From: Kangiella taiwanensis
GTDB taxonomy: Bacteria > Pseudomonadota > Gammaproteobacteria > Enterobacterales > Kangiellaceae
DNA: 64,000 nucleotides
Assembly: GCF_020005165.1 (NCBI RefSeq)
Contig: NZ_JAHCLT010000001.1
Location: forward strand, 1 to 64,000
Direction: 5' to 3'
The translations under genes and the position numbers were made by a program. The notes under the pieces are model-generated. The model worked only from the letters and a program-made list of their open reading frames with translations. It searched no databases and was not told where the DNA came from. This document shows positions 1-9,023 of the stretch, piece after piece; position 1 is the first letter of the stretch; the number at the start of each line of letters is the position of its first letter.

Positions 1-4
1 TTCC

Positions 5-135
5 TGTCAACACATTTTTTAAAACTTTTTAAACCGTCTTAAAAACCGCTCTTCCTGAGCTCTTTCGCTGCGTTTCAAATGTTTCGTTTGCCTCGAAAGT
101 GGTGCGCATTATAGACACTAAATCGCTTCCCGCAA
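5..135 (-). promoter_or_regulatory. rRNA-operon-type promoter firing leftward out of the window
   Basis: Read on the minus strand, a TTGCGG -35 box (130-135) is followed after 16 bp by a perfect TATAAT -10 box (108-113) and a GCGC-type discriminator. Directly upstream (about 140-180) is an A/T-rich tract resembling an UP element. A second TTGACA hexamer (5-10) lies about 100 bp downstream, where rrn P2 would start. This tandem layout with a GC-rich discriminator is typical of gammaproteobacterial rrn P1/P2. A 16S rRNA gene is expected beyond the left edge but cannot be seen. Confidence 0.6.
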
Positions 136-249
136 CCCTTTTTTGAATCTTTTTTTAAATTAATTTCAAAACCATTACTTTTCGCCTAAAACTTGCCCAA
201 AACGATGGTAAAACAATCAATTAGATCCATTTTTTAAGCTTATGCATTA

Positions 250-275
250 AAAAAGGCCGCGAGTGCGGCCTTTTT
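250..275 (-). terminator. Rho-independent terminator of the subtilase gene
   Basis: An 11-bp perfect inverted repeat (250-260 and 265-275) with a GAGT/ACTC loop has A/T-rich outer ends, so both strands end in a T run. It sits 19 bp past the stop codon of the leftward subtilase gene and separates it from the rRNA-type promoter. Confidence 0.8.
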
Positions 276-293
276 AAGTTGTATCAGTTTCTA

Positions 294-1682
294 TTAATAA
301 CCTGTAGAAACCTGCCCTTTGCCGTGCTCGGTACTTTTTCCTTTCCCCAGAGCGCGCGTACGAAGCTCTTTTTCTAGTTGCCCAACGCTGATATTGCCAC
401 CATATTCACTAATGATTAACGCAGCGACACCCGCAACATGTGGCGAGGCCATACTCGTACCCGCATTCCACCCCCAACCACCGGGCGTTGTGCTTAGAAC
501 CATGTCGTAGACATAACAAGGGCGTCCAGGTAGTACAGGACCATTACAAGGTGCTGCGCCAAAATCAAAGAAAACATCAAAGTCACCACCCGGCCCTGAC
601 AAATCAACCCCCTTGCGACCATAATTAGAATAAGAAGCTAACTCTCCTAATTCTGTGGTAGTGTCTAACCCCCACAGGTATGGTGCAGTTGCTGACACAG
701 ACACCACTCCATTTGCTTCAGCGGGTAACGCCATAATAGGTCCATCGTGGTTCATATCGCGAGCATCATTGCCCGCCGATGAAATAATAATGGCTCCTTT
801 ATCACGCACGTACTGTGTTACTTTGTTATAGGTTCGAATCAACTCACTACAGTCTCTGGCCGGGTAATGTGTAGACTCTCCCGTATCAGGATCGGTAAAC
901 GTACAGTTCTTAGGGAAGCCACCGCTAATTCCAAGGCTCATATTAATCACATCCGCACCGTTGTCCGCGGCATAAATCATCCCTTGCCAAATACCTGAAG
1001 TGCTACCACTACCAGTTATTGCTGATAATACCTTTACTGAGATGATTTCGGCTTCAGGCGCAACACCGATGGTTCCAAATGCATTGTCCGCAGCAGCGAT
1101 AGTCCCTGCGACGTGAGTGCCGTGGCTACCAGGAGGGTTATCAAAATCTTCCCCAGGCACGAACGATGTCGAAAGTGCTACATTAAGGTTAGGTGCTAAA
1201 TCCGGGTGTGATGAATCGATACCACTATCAAGAACTGCGACAGTAACGCCTTGGCCCCTAACGCCTGCTTCCCAAGCTTCAGTAGCGTTTACTGCATCAT
1301 GGCCCCATTGCAAGTCGAAGAAAAAATCGTCATCTCCTGTATTTGGGGGACTAGCGGCCATTTCATCAAACTTTATGTCAAATGCATCAGCTTGATTCGG
1401 TTCGACATAATTTAAGGTAAAGTCTGCAAAAGTCGAACCCACACCAGAGACGCCAGCCAAGCGCTCTCGAATGTCAGGGTTATCACTTTCTATGAGGAGT
1501 AATCCGACTTGTGGAATTCTTTGGGTGACAGTTGCGCCCATGGCTTCAATGCTATCCACAAGGTTTTTATTGATCTTATTTTTTGCTACTACGACAAATG
1601 AGTCTGCATAACTTGATACAGGCAGTGCTAATGAAGCGCCGATTACCATCGTTAATGCGCACTTTCTAAACATATTATCCAT
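294..1682 (-). CDS. Secreted subtilisin-like serine protease (S8)
   Basis: A 462-residue extracellular or periplasmic subtilase. An N-terminal signal peptide (residues 1-27, ending SSYA-DS) precedes a short propeptide-like segment (about 28-95) resembling an inhibitor I9 domain, and then the S8 catalytic domain. The triad is visible: Asp152 in VLDSGID, His187 in GSHGTHVAG and Ser410 in GTSMASPHVAG, with Asn305 (SSAGND) as the oxyanion residue. The start is supported by a GGAG ribosome binding site about 9 bp upstream. The gene is monocistronic, between its own terminator and that of tyrS. The substrate is unknown; general extracellular protein degradation is the likely role. Confidence 0.93.
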   Translation of the reverse strand: MDNMFRKCALTMVIGASLALPVSSYADSFVVVAKNKINKNLVDSIEAMGATVTQRIPQVGLLLIESDNPDIRERLAGVSGVGSTFADFTLNYVEPNQADAFDIKFDEMAASPPNTGDDDFFFDLQWGHDAVNATEAWEAGVRGQGVTVAVLDSGIDSSHPDLAPNLNVALSTSFVPGEDFDNPPGSHGTHVAGTIAAADNAFGTIGVAPEAEIISVKVLSAITGSGSTSGIWQGMIYAADNGADVINMSLGISGGFPKNCTFTDPDTGESTHYPARDCSELIRTYNKVTQYVRDKGAIIISSAGNDARDMNHDGPIMALPAEANGVVSVSATAPYLWGLDTTTELGELASYSNYGRKGVDLSGPGGDFDVFFDFGAAPCNGPVLPGRPCYVYDMVLSTTPGGWGWNAGTSMASPHVAGVAALIISEYGGNISVGQLEKELRTRALGKGKSTEHGKGQVSTGY

Positions 1683-1870
1683 TATTTTCTCCAGTGGTGT
1701 GACAAGCTACCCCATGCAGCTTCACTAAATACTAATCAAACCCTGGCTGAAGGTGAATATTGGAATTGGGTAAAAGTGGGCAGTTTTGAAATAAAAACTG
1801 GAGCTATTTTTGTTTTTTGTAAAGTAGGCTGACAACTTCTTCGTCTGAGACCATTGTTAATAAAGGGCAC

Positions 1871-1897
1871 AAAAAAGGCCGCGAAAGCGACCTTTTT
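1871..1897 (-). terminator. Rho-independent terminator of tyrS
   Basis: An AAAAAGG-C-GC type stem of about 11 bp with a GAAA/TTTC tetraloop lies 20 bp after the tyrS stop codon. On the minus strand the single mismatch becomes a G-U wobble and the hairpin ends in six T residues, so it fits tyrS. It closely resembles the terminator at 250-275. Confidence 0.8.
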
Positions 1898-1916
1898 GAT
1901 ATTTTGTACAGTTTTT

Positions 1917-3116
1917 TTACGTTGTAACGATAACGTAGGCGATTTTCTTTTTGCCTGCTTGCATCAAATATTTACCCGGAGTGACCATATAGGAAGGCTC
2001 TACCACTTCCCAGTCAACTTTAACACGCCCGTTTTTTAGCATGTCTTTTGCCTGAGCTGAGTTTGCTGCAAGACCCGCACGATTAATCACAGCTCCTATC
2101 GGGAACTGCTCAGCGCCATCTAGGCTGACTTCCACTTCAGGCGTTCCTTCGGGAACCTCACCTTCCGTAATAATGTTGCCCGCACCTTTATGAGCATTGT
2201 CCGCAGCTTCTTTACCATGGAACCGCTCAATGATTTCTAGTGCAAACGCCTTCTTAATCTCTTGCGGGTTAGTCCCGGCTTCTACATCTTTTTTAAGCTG
2301 CTCAACTTCTTCCAGCGACTTAAACGACAGTAATTCGTGATAACGCCACATCATGCTGTCTGGCAATGACAAGAGCTTTTGGTACATCACGCCTGGTGCT
2401 TCGGTGATACCCACGTAATTGTCCAGTGACTTAGACATTTTATTAACGCCATCTAAGCCTTCAAGCAAAGGCATCATTAGTACGGTCTGTGGCTTCTGTC
2501 CATTTGATTTTTGGAGTTCACGCCCCATCAACAGGTTAAAGCGCTGATCGGTACCGCCCAACTCTACATCACACTCCATGGCTACTGAGTCATAACCTTG
2601 GACCAGAGGGTACAAGAACTCGTGAATAGCAATAGGCTGTTCATTTGCGTAGCGCTTTTTAAAATCATCACGCTCCAACATACGCGCCACTGTAGAGTTA
2701 GCCGCAAGCTTAATCATCCCTGCAGCACCCAGCTTTTCACACCACTCAGAATTAAACGCGACGGTGGTTTTCTCAGGGTCAAGAATTTTAAAGACCTGCT
2801 CCTTATAAGTTTCAGCATTTTTGAGCACATCGTCTCGGGTCAACGGCTTACGTGTCACATTCTTACCCGTTGGATCGCCGATCATTCCAGTGAAGTCACC
2901 TATAAGAAATACCACCTCATGACCAAACTGCTGGAATTGGCGCATTTTATTAATTAATACGGTATGACCAAGATGTAAGTCAGGTGCTGTTGGGTCAAAG
3001 CCCGCTTTGATTTTTAAGGGACGGCCTTCTTTAAGCTTTGCCAACAACTCTTCTTCCGGCAAAATCTCATCAGCTCCACGTTTAAGCTCCTCAAACATGG
3101 CTTCAAAATCACTCAT
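1917..3116 (-). CDS. tyrS: Tyrosyl-tRNA synthetase
   Basis: A class I aminoacyl-tRNA synthetase that charges tRNA-Tyr with tyrosine in the cytoplasm. At 399 residues it matches the shorter bacterial TyrRS subgroup (as in Pseudomonas TyrS) rather than the ~424-residue E. coli form. The HIGH signature is HLGH at 48-51 and the KMSKS loop is intact at 226-230. The C-terminal ~65 residues form an S4 RNA-binding domain. The gene is divergent from the M23 peptidase gene. Lying next to an apparent rRNA promoter, the arrangement matches the tyrS-rrn neighbourhood of other gammaproteobacteria. Confidence 0.97.
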   Translation of the reverse strand: MSDFEAMFEELKRGADEILPEEELLAKLKEGRPLKIKAGFDPTAPDLHLGHTVLINKMRQFQQFGHEVVFLIGDFTGMIGDPTGKNVTRKPLTRDDVLKNAETYKEQVFKILDPEKTTVAFNSEWCEKLGAAGMIKLAANSTVARMLERDDFKKRYANEQPIAIHEFLYPLVQGYDSVAMECDVELGGTDQRFNLLMGRELQKSNGQKPQTVLMMPLLEGLDGVNKMSKSLDNYVGITEAPGVMYQKLLSLPDSMMWRYHELLSFKSLEEVEQLKKDVEAGTNPQEIKKAFALEIIERFHGKEAADNAHKGAGNIITEGEVPEGTPEVEVSLDGAEQFPIGAVINRAGLAANSAQAKDMLKNGRVKVDWEVVEPSYMVTPGKYLMQAGKKKIAYVIVTT

Positions 3117-3303
3117 AAGGGTATTTCTCTCAAATTTCGATGGCTCAAAGATACACGAATTGTCATAGTATGCAACGGTTTCAGGGCAAAAAGCAGCTGA
3201 TGACAGTTTTCGTCCGATAGCTTTTCAAAAGTGTAAAAAATCCTGACTCTTTCACATTTCCGTAACAAATGTGGCCAAATTATGGATTTAATACTTTTTA
3301 ACA

Positions 3304-3332
3304 TTGACCAAAACCCCTCATAAGGTTATGGT
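3304..3332 (+). promoter_or_regulatory. Candidate sigma-70 promoter of the M23 peptidase gene
   Basis: TTGACC (3304-3309) is separated by exactly 17 bp from TATGGT (3327-3332). The same TTG could be read as a start codon, but no ribosome binding site precedes it. The promoter reading therefore favours translation starting further downstream, at 3373. Confidence 0.45.
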
Positions 3333-3372
3333 TATTGCGCAAAAACTATTCAACCAATTTCTTAAGTTAACT

Positions 3373-4929
3373 ATGATAAACCGTGATTATAAAGGCTTTA
3401 ACAGCAAAAAACCGCTGTTTGCCCGAAAGAAAAACCGACGTAAGGGCGCGATCATTACGATCTCTGCATTATCGGTCATATTCGCGGCAGTTTCTTACTT
3501 AGCAATGACTCCAGGAGAAGAGTCATCGACTCAAGAGAATAATAAACAACAAGAACTTCTTACATTACAATTATCATCGGACGACACTCAATCCTCTTCA
3601 CAACCAGCAAATCTTGATATGGCATCAAGTCAGTCAGAGTTGTCAGAGGGCGCACTTGAGCCTGCTAAAGAGTTACCTGCTGAGAGTAAAGCAAACGATA
3701 GCATGAATAGCCAGCAAGCTTCTGCCGAGCTTAGCGAAGCTACCGATGCCATCAAAAACTTCGTCAAAAAAACCACAAAGCCTCGTTTTGAGTGGCAAAC
3801 CATTGAAGTTGCCAAAGGTGAGAGCTTAGCTCGAATCTTTAAAAAACTTGGGTTCAGCTCAAAAGATTTGCATTATATGATGCAAGCTGACGATAAAGTG
3901 GACATCTTAAAGAAAATTCGCCCAGGACATACTTTAGAGTTCGCGGCTAATGACGAAAAAGAATTCCACAGCATGCGCTATCCATTTAACTCAAGCGATA
4001 CTCTTGTTATCACTAAAATTGCTGATAAAGAGTTTCACGTATCGCTGGATGTTAAACCGATCGAATTCAAACAACGTTTCGCGACAGCCACCATCACCAG
4101 TAGCTTTTATAACGCGGGCAAACAAGCAGGACTTCCTGATGGCGTTATCATGGAGTTGGCAGGCGTTTTCGAATACGACATTGATTTCGCGCTAGAAATT
4201 CGTAAAAACGACAGTTTCTCTGTACTTTACGAAGAAAAGTATATTGATGGGAAAAAAGTCGGTTACGGCAACATCTTATCGGCAGAGTTCAACAATATGG
4301 GTGAACATTATGCCGCTGTACGCTACACCGATACCAACGGCCGCACGGCATATTACACGCCAGAAGGTAAAGCATTAAGAAAGTCATTCTTACGTGCACC
4401 TTTGCAGTTTAACTATGTCAGCTCTAACTTTAATCCGAAACGTTTTCATCCAATTCAGAAACGTGTCAAACCACATCGTGGTACGGATTATCGTGCTCCA
4501 ATCGGGACACCGGTTCGCGCAGCAGGCGATGGTCGAGTAACGAAATCCAGCTATAACCGCTTTAATGGTAACTATGTGTTTATCCAGCATGGCGGTAACA
4601 TTGAAACCAAATACCTACACTTCTCGAAGCGTGCAGTTAAAGCGGGGCAACGTGTCAAGCAAGGTCAGATTATTGGTTATGTTGGTTCTACAGGCATGTC
4701 ACAAGCGCCACACTTACACTATGAATTTGTAGTCAATGGCGTGCACCGTAACCCTCGTCGCGTAAAATTACCGCACGCGGCACCGGTTCCTAAAGCTGAG
4801 ATGGCTCGCTTCCAAGAGCACTCAAAACCGCTCATGTCACAGCTTGAGACTGAACGTACAACTTATTTTGCACGCCTAAATGAGCAAGAAGCGTCAGGCA
4901 CAGCAAGTAACAGCAAGCTTCAAAAGTAA
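3373..4929 (+). CDS. M23-family murein endopeptidase, membrane anchored
   Basis: A periplasmic zinc endopeptidase that probably cleaves peptidoglycan cross-links, like MepM/YebA. From the start chosen here (518 aa), a basic N-terminus is followed by one membrane anchor (about residues 25-44) and a low-complexity Ser/Glu/Gln linker. Next is an OapA/LysM-like domain (about 130-215) and a C-terminal LytM domain with metal ligands His368 and Asp372 (PHRGTD) and the HLH pair His447/His449. In-frame TTG (3304) and ATG (3328) codons would lengthen it, but the first overlaps a promoter-like -35 box and the second has a Shine-Dalgarno only 2 bp away. It is followed by anmK, linking it to cell-wall turnover. 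Confidence 0.92.
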   Translation: MINRDYKGFNSKKPLFARKKNRRKGAIITISALSVIFAAVSYLAMTPGEESSTQENNKQQELLTLQLSSDDTQSSSQPANLDMASSQSELSEGALEPAKELPAESKANDSMNSQQASAELSEATDAIKNFVKKTTKPRFEWQTIEVAKGESLARIFKKLGFSSKDLHYMMQADDKVDILKKIRPGHTLEFAANDEKEFHSMRYPFNSSDTLVITKIADKEFHVSLDVKPIEFKQRFATATITSSFYNAGKQAGLPDGVIMELAGVFEYDIDFALEIRKNDSFSVLYEEKYIDGKKVGYGNILSAEFNNMGEHYAAVRYTDTNGRTAYYTPEGKALRKSFLRAPLQFNYVSSNFNPKRFHPIQKRVKPHRGTDYRAPIGTPVRAAGDGRVTKSSYNRFNGNYVFIQHGGNIETKYLHFSKRAVKAGQRVKQGQIIGYVGSTGMSQAPHLHYEFVVNGVHRNPRRVKLPHAAPVPKAEMARFQEHSKPLMSQLETERTTYFARLNEQEASGTASNSKLQK

Positions 4930-4950
4930 TTGGTGACGAGAGCCTAACTC

Positions 4951-6060
4951 GTGACCTTATTCATTGGACTGATCTCAGGGACTAGCGTCGATGCTGTCGA
5001 CGCTGTTCTCTGTGATATCCACTCCGACTCAAAGATCCAACTGCTAGATTCCCATAACCAAGCCATTCCAAGTAATCTTCAGCAAGCGTTGCTAAAGTTT
5101 GGCAAATCGCAATATGAAGGCGACCCTATCGATCAGTTGGGACAATTAGATCATCAGGTCGGCTTACTGTTCGCAGAAGCCACCAAGACGCTTTTAGATA
5201 AATCAAACTATCTGGCATCGGATATCGCTGCGATAGGTAGTCATGGTCAAACGGTCCGCCACAGACCTGACTCCAGCTACCCTTTCACGCTTCAAATTGG
5301 AGATCCCAGTATCATCGCAGCCCAAACAGGCATAACCACTGTTGCTGATTTTCGACGTCGGGACATGGCGTATGGTGGTCAAGGAGCTCCCTTTGCCCCA
5401 GCATTCCATCAAGCGTTTTTTGCGGATAACGACAGGCCGCGAGCCGTCATTAACCTCGGCGGTATTGCCAATGTGACGCTACTTAAGCCGAGGAAACCCG
5501 CCATCGGTTTTGATACAGGCCCCGCCAATACTCTGGTGGATCATTGGATTTATCAACACCGGGGTCAACACTATGATGCTGATGGGAACTGGGCATCCAG
5601 CGGGCAAATTATTCCTGAACTATTACTGCAATTGCTGGCGGATCCTTACTTCAAGCAAGCAGCTCCCAAAAGCACCGGATGCGAATACTTTAATGCTGAA
5701 TGGTTGGCCGAAAGTTCGCAACAACCTTTAAGCGAATACCAACCTGAAGACGTCCAACGCACATTACTTGAGTTAAGTGTAAAAACGGTTGCTGATGCTG
5801 TGCTATCACAGATAGATCAAGGTGAAATCTATCTTTGTGGCGGCGGAGCGCACAACCCGATTATTATTCAAGAGTTGCAGAATCACTTACCTAGCTTTAC
5901 TGTCACCACCACCTCTGATTTAGGCGTAGAGCCTGATTGGGTTGAAGCCATGACCTTTGCGTGGTTCGCCTCTAAAACTCTTAAAAAAGAACCCATCATG
6001 CTATCCAGTATCACAGGCTCAACCAAAAACAGCGTTCTAGGCGGCATATACTCAGCATAA
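4951..6060 (+). CDS. anmK: Anhydro-N-acetylmuramic acid kinase
   Basis: A cytoplasmic ATP-dependent kinase that hydrolyses and phosphorylates 1,6-anhydroMurNAc to MurNAc-6-phosphate during peptidoglycan recycling. Length (369 aa) is normal. The N-terminal phosphate loop reads GTSVD (10-14), the SHGQTVRH segment is at 97-104, and the catalytic Asp is Asp188 in FDTGPAN. Translation must begin at a GTG; a nearby upstream GTG runs into a stop after three further codons. Only 21 bp separate it from the M23 endopeptidase gene, so the pair probably forms a murein release and recycling operon. Confidence 0.96.
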   Translation: MTLFIGLISGTSVDAVDAVLCDIHSDSKIQLLDSHNQAIPSNLQQALLKFGKSQYEGDPIDQLGQLDHQVGLLFAEATKTLLDKSNYLASDIAAIGSHGQTVRHRPDSSYPFTLQIGDPSIIAAQTGITTVADFRRRDMAYGGQGAPFAPAFHQAFFADNDRPRAVINLGGIANVTLLKPRKPAIGFDTGPANTLVDHWIYQHRGQHYDADGNWASSGQIIPELLLQLLADPYFKQAAPKSTGCEYFNAEWLAESSQQPLSEYQPEDVQRTLLELSVKTVADAVLSQIDQGEIYLCGGGAHNPIIIQELQNHLPSFTVTTTSDLGVEPDWVEAMTFAWFASKTLKKEPIMLSSITGSTKNSVLGGIYSA

Positions 6061-6098
6061 TTAGCAACAGATCGGATTAGCAGAGCTTATTCGAAATT

Positions 6099-6116
6099 TA
6101 ATGCAAATTTGCATTA
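6099..6116. promoter_or_regulatory. Perfect 18-bp palindrome upstream of a GGDEF gene
   Basis: TAATGCAAATTTGCATTA is its own reverse complement and ends 19 bp before the diguanylate cyclase start codon. It has the size and symmetry of an operator for a dimeric regulator. No regulator gene lies beside it, and I cannot name the binding protein. Confidence 0.35.
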
Positions 6117-6135
6117 CTCGTGACATACTAAAGTC

Positions 6136-7248
6136 ATGAAGCTACTAAATGACATCAGTCAATTTAGCGAATGGGAAAAAATCCTAGTTGGTTCTATTGA
6201 TAAAATTATTATCATTTTAGCGATCTGCAGCGTTCCAGCCACTATTGCTTCATATAGTCGAATCCCCATCTCAGGTTTCCAAATCTCAATGGCTTTACAT
6301 CTGTTCATTGCCATCAGCCTAGTCACCTCGGCTTACATTCGACATAAGCTTTCAGTCAAATTTAAACTCAACATGGTACTGGTGCTAACTGTTCTCATTT
6401 CACTAGCGGGAGTGTATAACTGGGGATTGCTAGGCAATGGTATTTTATGGTCAATTCTATCCATCATTTTCATCACTTTATACTATGGTATTAAGTTTGG
6501 GATATTCTCTATTGGGTTGTTCTTTGTCTATGTCTCAATTATCGGTTACCTCTATACCCAAGGAATCATTACCCCGCAAGCAGATCCATCCGTTTACGCT
6601 GTTTCAGTTAGCGGTTGGCTAACCGGCATTATCGGCTCCTTGCTACCACTTTCCATTAGCGTATTAATCATAGGCACCCTTTATCAAGCCGCTAGAGACT
6701 CCTTGATTCGTTTAGAGCGTCAACGCATAGAAATTACCATTCTCGCTGAACGTGATGATTTGACAGGGATTTATAATGCTCGAGTATTCCGCAAACTATT
6801 AGAACAAGCGATCGAGCGTTCAAAACGGCATAACACTTGGGTTTACCTCATCAATATTGATTTAGATAACTTCAAAAGCATCAATGATAATTATGGTCAC
6901 CATGCTGGAGACGCGACACTTCAATATATCGCGAAACAGCTCCTCAACGTCACTCGTGGAGAAGATACCTTATGCCGCATCGGCGGCGATGAGTTTTTAA
7001 TGCTTATAGACAGTCCGCAACGCCATAGCCCACAAGAGCTTGAGGTTGTCATCAAGAGAATAAAGGCCGCTATTGAAATTCCCTATATTTATGAAAAGAC
7101 CAAATTGAAAGTTAGAGGTAGCATTGGTTATGCTGAATATAACGCGACATCCACGCCTGAACTTAAAAATAAAGATGACATACTAAAGCTGGCAGATAGC
7201 CAAATGTTTAAAGATAAAGAATTATCACGCGCTCAACAGACGAGTTAA
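6136..7248 (+). CDS. Membrane diguanylate cyclase (GGDEF)
   Basis: A 370-residue inner-membrane enzyme predicted to make cyclic di-GMP from two GTP. The N-terminal ~185 residues contain about six hydrophobic segments (roughly 23-40, 50-67, 78-97, 103-118, 122-142, 158-182) with no recognisable ligand domain. A short linker helix leads into the GGDEF domain. The active site GGDEF is intact at 283-287, and an RxxD product-inhibition site (RGED, 274-277) lies exactly five residues upstream, so feedback control is expected. There is no EAL domain. A perfect palindrome lies just upstream. The gene converges with erpA, only 13 bp away. Confidence 0.92.
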   Translation: MKLLNDISQFSEWEKILVGSIDKIIIILAICSVPATIASYSRIPISGFQISMALHLFIAISLVTSAYIRHKLSVKFKLNMVLVLTVLISLAGVYNWGLLGNGILWSILSIIFITLYYGIKFGIFSIGLFFVYVSIIGYLYTQGIITPQADPSVYAVSVSGWLTGIIGSLLPLSISVLIIGTLYQAARDSLIRLERQRIEITILAERDDLTGIYNARVFRKLLEQAIERSKRHNTWVYLINIDLDNFKSINDNYGHHAGDATLQYIAKQLLNVTRGEDTLCRIGGDEFLMLIDSPQRHSPQELEVVIKRIKAAIEIPYIYEKTKLKVRGSIGYAEYNATSTPELKNKDDILKLADSQMFKDKELSRAQQTS

Positions 7249-7261
7249 GCGCGTATAAGAA

Positions 7262-7588
7262 TTAGATTGAGAAAGAGGAGCCACAGCCACAGGTTGTCTT
7301 GGCTTGTGGGTTATTAATAATGAACCTTGAGCCCTGAAGCCCTTCGGTATAATCCACCTCTGAGCCCATCAAGTATTGAAAACTGAGTGAGTCCACGAGG
7401 ATTTTGACGCCATCTTGTTCAATGGTCATATCGTTTTCTTTCTGATTTTCATCGAATGTAAAACCATACTGGAAACCTGAGCAACCACCACCTGTGACAA
7501 ACACACGTAGCTTAAGCTCCTGATTTTCTTCTTCTTCAATCAGTTGACGCACTTTTTTACTGGCGGCGTCTGTTACGGTAATTGACAT
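7262..7588 (-). CDS. erpA: Iron-sulfur cluster insertion protein ErpA
   Basis: A small A-type carrier (108 aa) that accepts Fe-S clusters from the assembly scaffold and delivers them to apoproteins, including enzymes of isoprenoid synthesis. The three conserved ligands are present: Cys36 in GGGCSGF, and Cys100 and Cys102 in the C-terminal CGCGSSF. It is in its usual gammaproteobacterial neighbourhood near anmK and a bactofilin gene. A perfect TATAAT lies upstream on the minus strand at 7619-7624, with TTGCGG 19 bp further up. Confidence 0.96.
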   Translation of the reverse strand: MSITVTDAASKKVRQLIEEEENQELKLRVFVTGGGCSGFQYGFTFDENQKENDMTIEQDGVKILVDSLSFQYLMGSEVDYTEGLQGSRFIINNPQAKTTCGCGSSFSI

Positions 7589-7618
7589 ACTGTCACCTAT
7601 TTCTTACAACACCTTACT

Positions 7619-7649
7619 ATTATAGCCGAAGATGGGGGTCACACCGCAA
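7619..7649 (-). promoter_or_regulatory. Candidate erpA promoter
   Basis: On the minus strand TATAAT (7619-7624) is preceded by TTGCGG (7644-7649) with a 19-bp spacer. The spacer is longer than ideal, but the -10 box is perfect and lies 30 bp from the erpA start codon. Confidence 0.4.
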
Positions 7650-7667
7650 CATCTCAAGGGCATAAGC

Positions 7668-8129
7668 TTATGCTTTTGCTGGCTCTGCTTCAACAGCCTC
7701 TTGATGAGTCTCTTCTGAACGAACCGAAGAATTGTCTGCTTGCGCTTCTTCCGCTTTATGCTCCAATGCTTTTGGATCACCGACGACCACCATTTTACCG
7801 TTTACCTCGGCACCCGCATTCATCTCAATCACTTTGTAATACAAGTCACCGTTAATTTTAGCGCCAGGTTTAAGATCGATCTTTTCAGTGACATAAACAT
7901 CACCATCCACCTGACCAAAAATAATGGCGTACGGTGTCGAAATATTGCCTTTGATCTTACCGTGAACACCGATCGATAAAACTGACTGTTTCTCCGTATC
8001 GCCCTTCACCTCTCCGTTAATCTCACCATCTACAAACAGTGCCCCAGAGAAGCTCATGTCACCATTAATACAAGTTCCATCTGCAATTAAAGTATCGACA
8101 TTGTTAGATTTACGTTTACTCTTTCGCAT
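7668..8129 (-). CDS. Bactofilin (polymer-forming cytoskeletal protein)
   Basis: A bactofilin/CcmA (DUF583) protein that polymerises into filaments used for cell shape or polar localisation. From the chosen start it is 153 aa. A very basic N-terminus (MRKSKRKS) may contact membrane or DNA. A central beta-helical domain (about 10-115) of repeating G-x-I/V-x-G turns follows, then a charged Ala/Glu-rich tail. An upstream ATG at 8147 is possible, but the one at 8129 has the better purine-rich ribosome binding site. The gene start overlaps the end of the DUF6776 gene, implying translational coupling. Confidence 0.9.
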   Translation of the reverse strand: MRKSKRKSNNVDTLIADGTCINGDMSFSGALFVDGEINGEVKGDTEKQSVLSIGVHGKIKGNISTPYAIIFGQVDGDVYVTEKIDLKPGAKINGDLYYKVIEMNAGAEVNGKMVVVGDPKALEHKAEEAQADNSSVRSEETHQEAVEAEPAKA

Positions 8130-8856
8130 TCGTTTCTTCAACCTCATTGCTCGGATTTGTGGGTTTCCAAGTAAAGTCTTGGAGTACTGATTTTGCTCCT
8201 CGCCCTGATGTCGCGGCTACGACTCGGACGAAACTCGGCTCAAAACCTTCAGGCAGCTGAAAAGTGCCCGTGTGTGTCGAGACGTAAGTAAAATCAAATG
8301 TATTATTATTGCTATCGTTTCCTTGCAGCTGTTCAAAGCTGTAACTTTTTCTCTCGCCAGCTTCCTCGCCAACGATGGATATCGTAATGGTACCTTTCAG
8401 TGATCCTGATTGTTGCTTGGCTTGAATCAACATCAAACGATACCGATACATCGTGTCCAGCCCCTGTTCCCAGACAAAACTGGCAATTTGAAGCCCAGAC
8501 TCTACTCCATCAGGATCAAAAATTCGCTGCAAAGCTTCACGCTCTTTTTCCAAATTTCGATTTTGACGGTGTAATTTATCCAGCTCAGTTTTCAGCTGCT
8601 GTGTGATCTCATGCTCGATTTGATATTGTTGCTGCCAGTGCGTTTGCCCTTCTTGAGCTTGATCCAACTGTTCTTTCAACATCTGGAATTGTTGTTGAGC
8701 TGTCGCGGTCATGCCGTGCTGACGCTTATTAAGCCAATAGCCTAAGGCCATTGCAGCTATCAATACAATCAAAATAATGATTGCCCAAGACCAATACCAA
8801 GTGGCCGTGCGACGCTTTCGGATAATATAGTCTGGCTGATTGGGATCTTTAGTCAT
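8116..8856 (-). CDS. DUF6776-type single-pass membrane protein
   Basis: A 246-residue protein of unknown function. It has a basic N-terminus, one transmembrane helix (about 20-43), a long Gln/Glu/Leu-rich coiled coil (about 50-115) and a C-terminal globular domain (about 120-235). It is generally found next to bactofilin in gammaproteobacteria, and here its 3' end overlaps the bactofilin gene. This suggests an envelope-side partner of the bactofilin filament, with the coiled coil and C-terminal domain in the periplasm. The family assignment is from overall architecture and context. Confidence 0.7.
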   Translation of the reverse strand: MTKDPNQPDYIIRKRRTATWYWSWAIIILIVLIAAMALGYWLNKRQHGMTATAQQQFQMLKEQLDQAQEGQTHWQQQYQIEHEITQQLKTELDKLHRQNRNLEKEREALQRIFDPDGVESGLQIASFVWEQGLDTMYRYRLMLIQAKQQSGSLKGTITISIVGEEAGERKSYSFEQLQGNDSNNNTFDFTYVSTHTGTFQLPEGFEPSFVRVVAATSGRGAKSVLQDFTWKPTNPSNEVEETNAKE

Positions 8857-9023
8857 AAATCATTGAAATCGTTTGTTCTTTCGGTCACATTTTCTTATTA
8901 TGTAAGTCATTAATGACGCTGGCTATACACGCATAGAATCCGCAACCAGAAGTCGACTCCAGTTGCATTAAAACAGAAATTATAACCAAAGGGAACAGAC
9001 CCTATCACATACTTGAGTGACGA

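Noticed and set aside
2598-2957. 119-codon plus-strand frame inside tyrS
   Set aside because: Antisense to the conserved catalytic core of TyrRS, with no start signal.
3113-3304. 63-codon minus-strand frame upstream of tyrS
   Set aside because: It overlaps the tyrS start and spans the divergent promoter region, with no ribosome binding site and no recognisable product.
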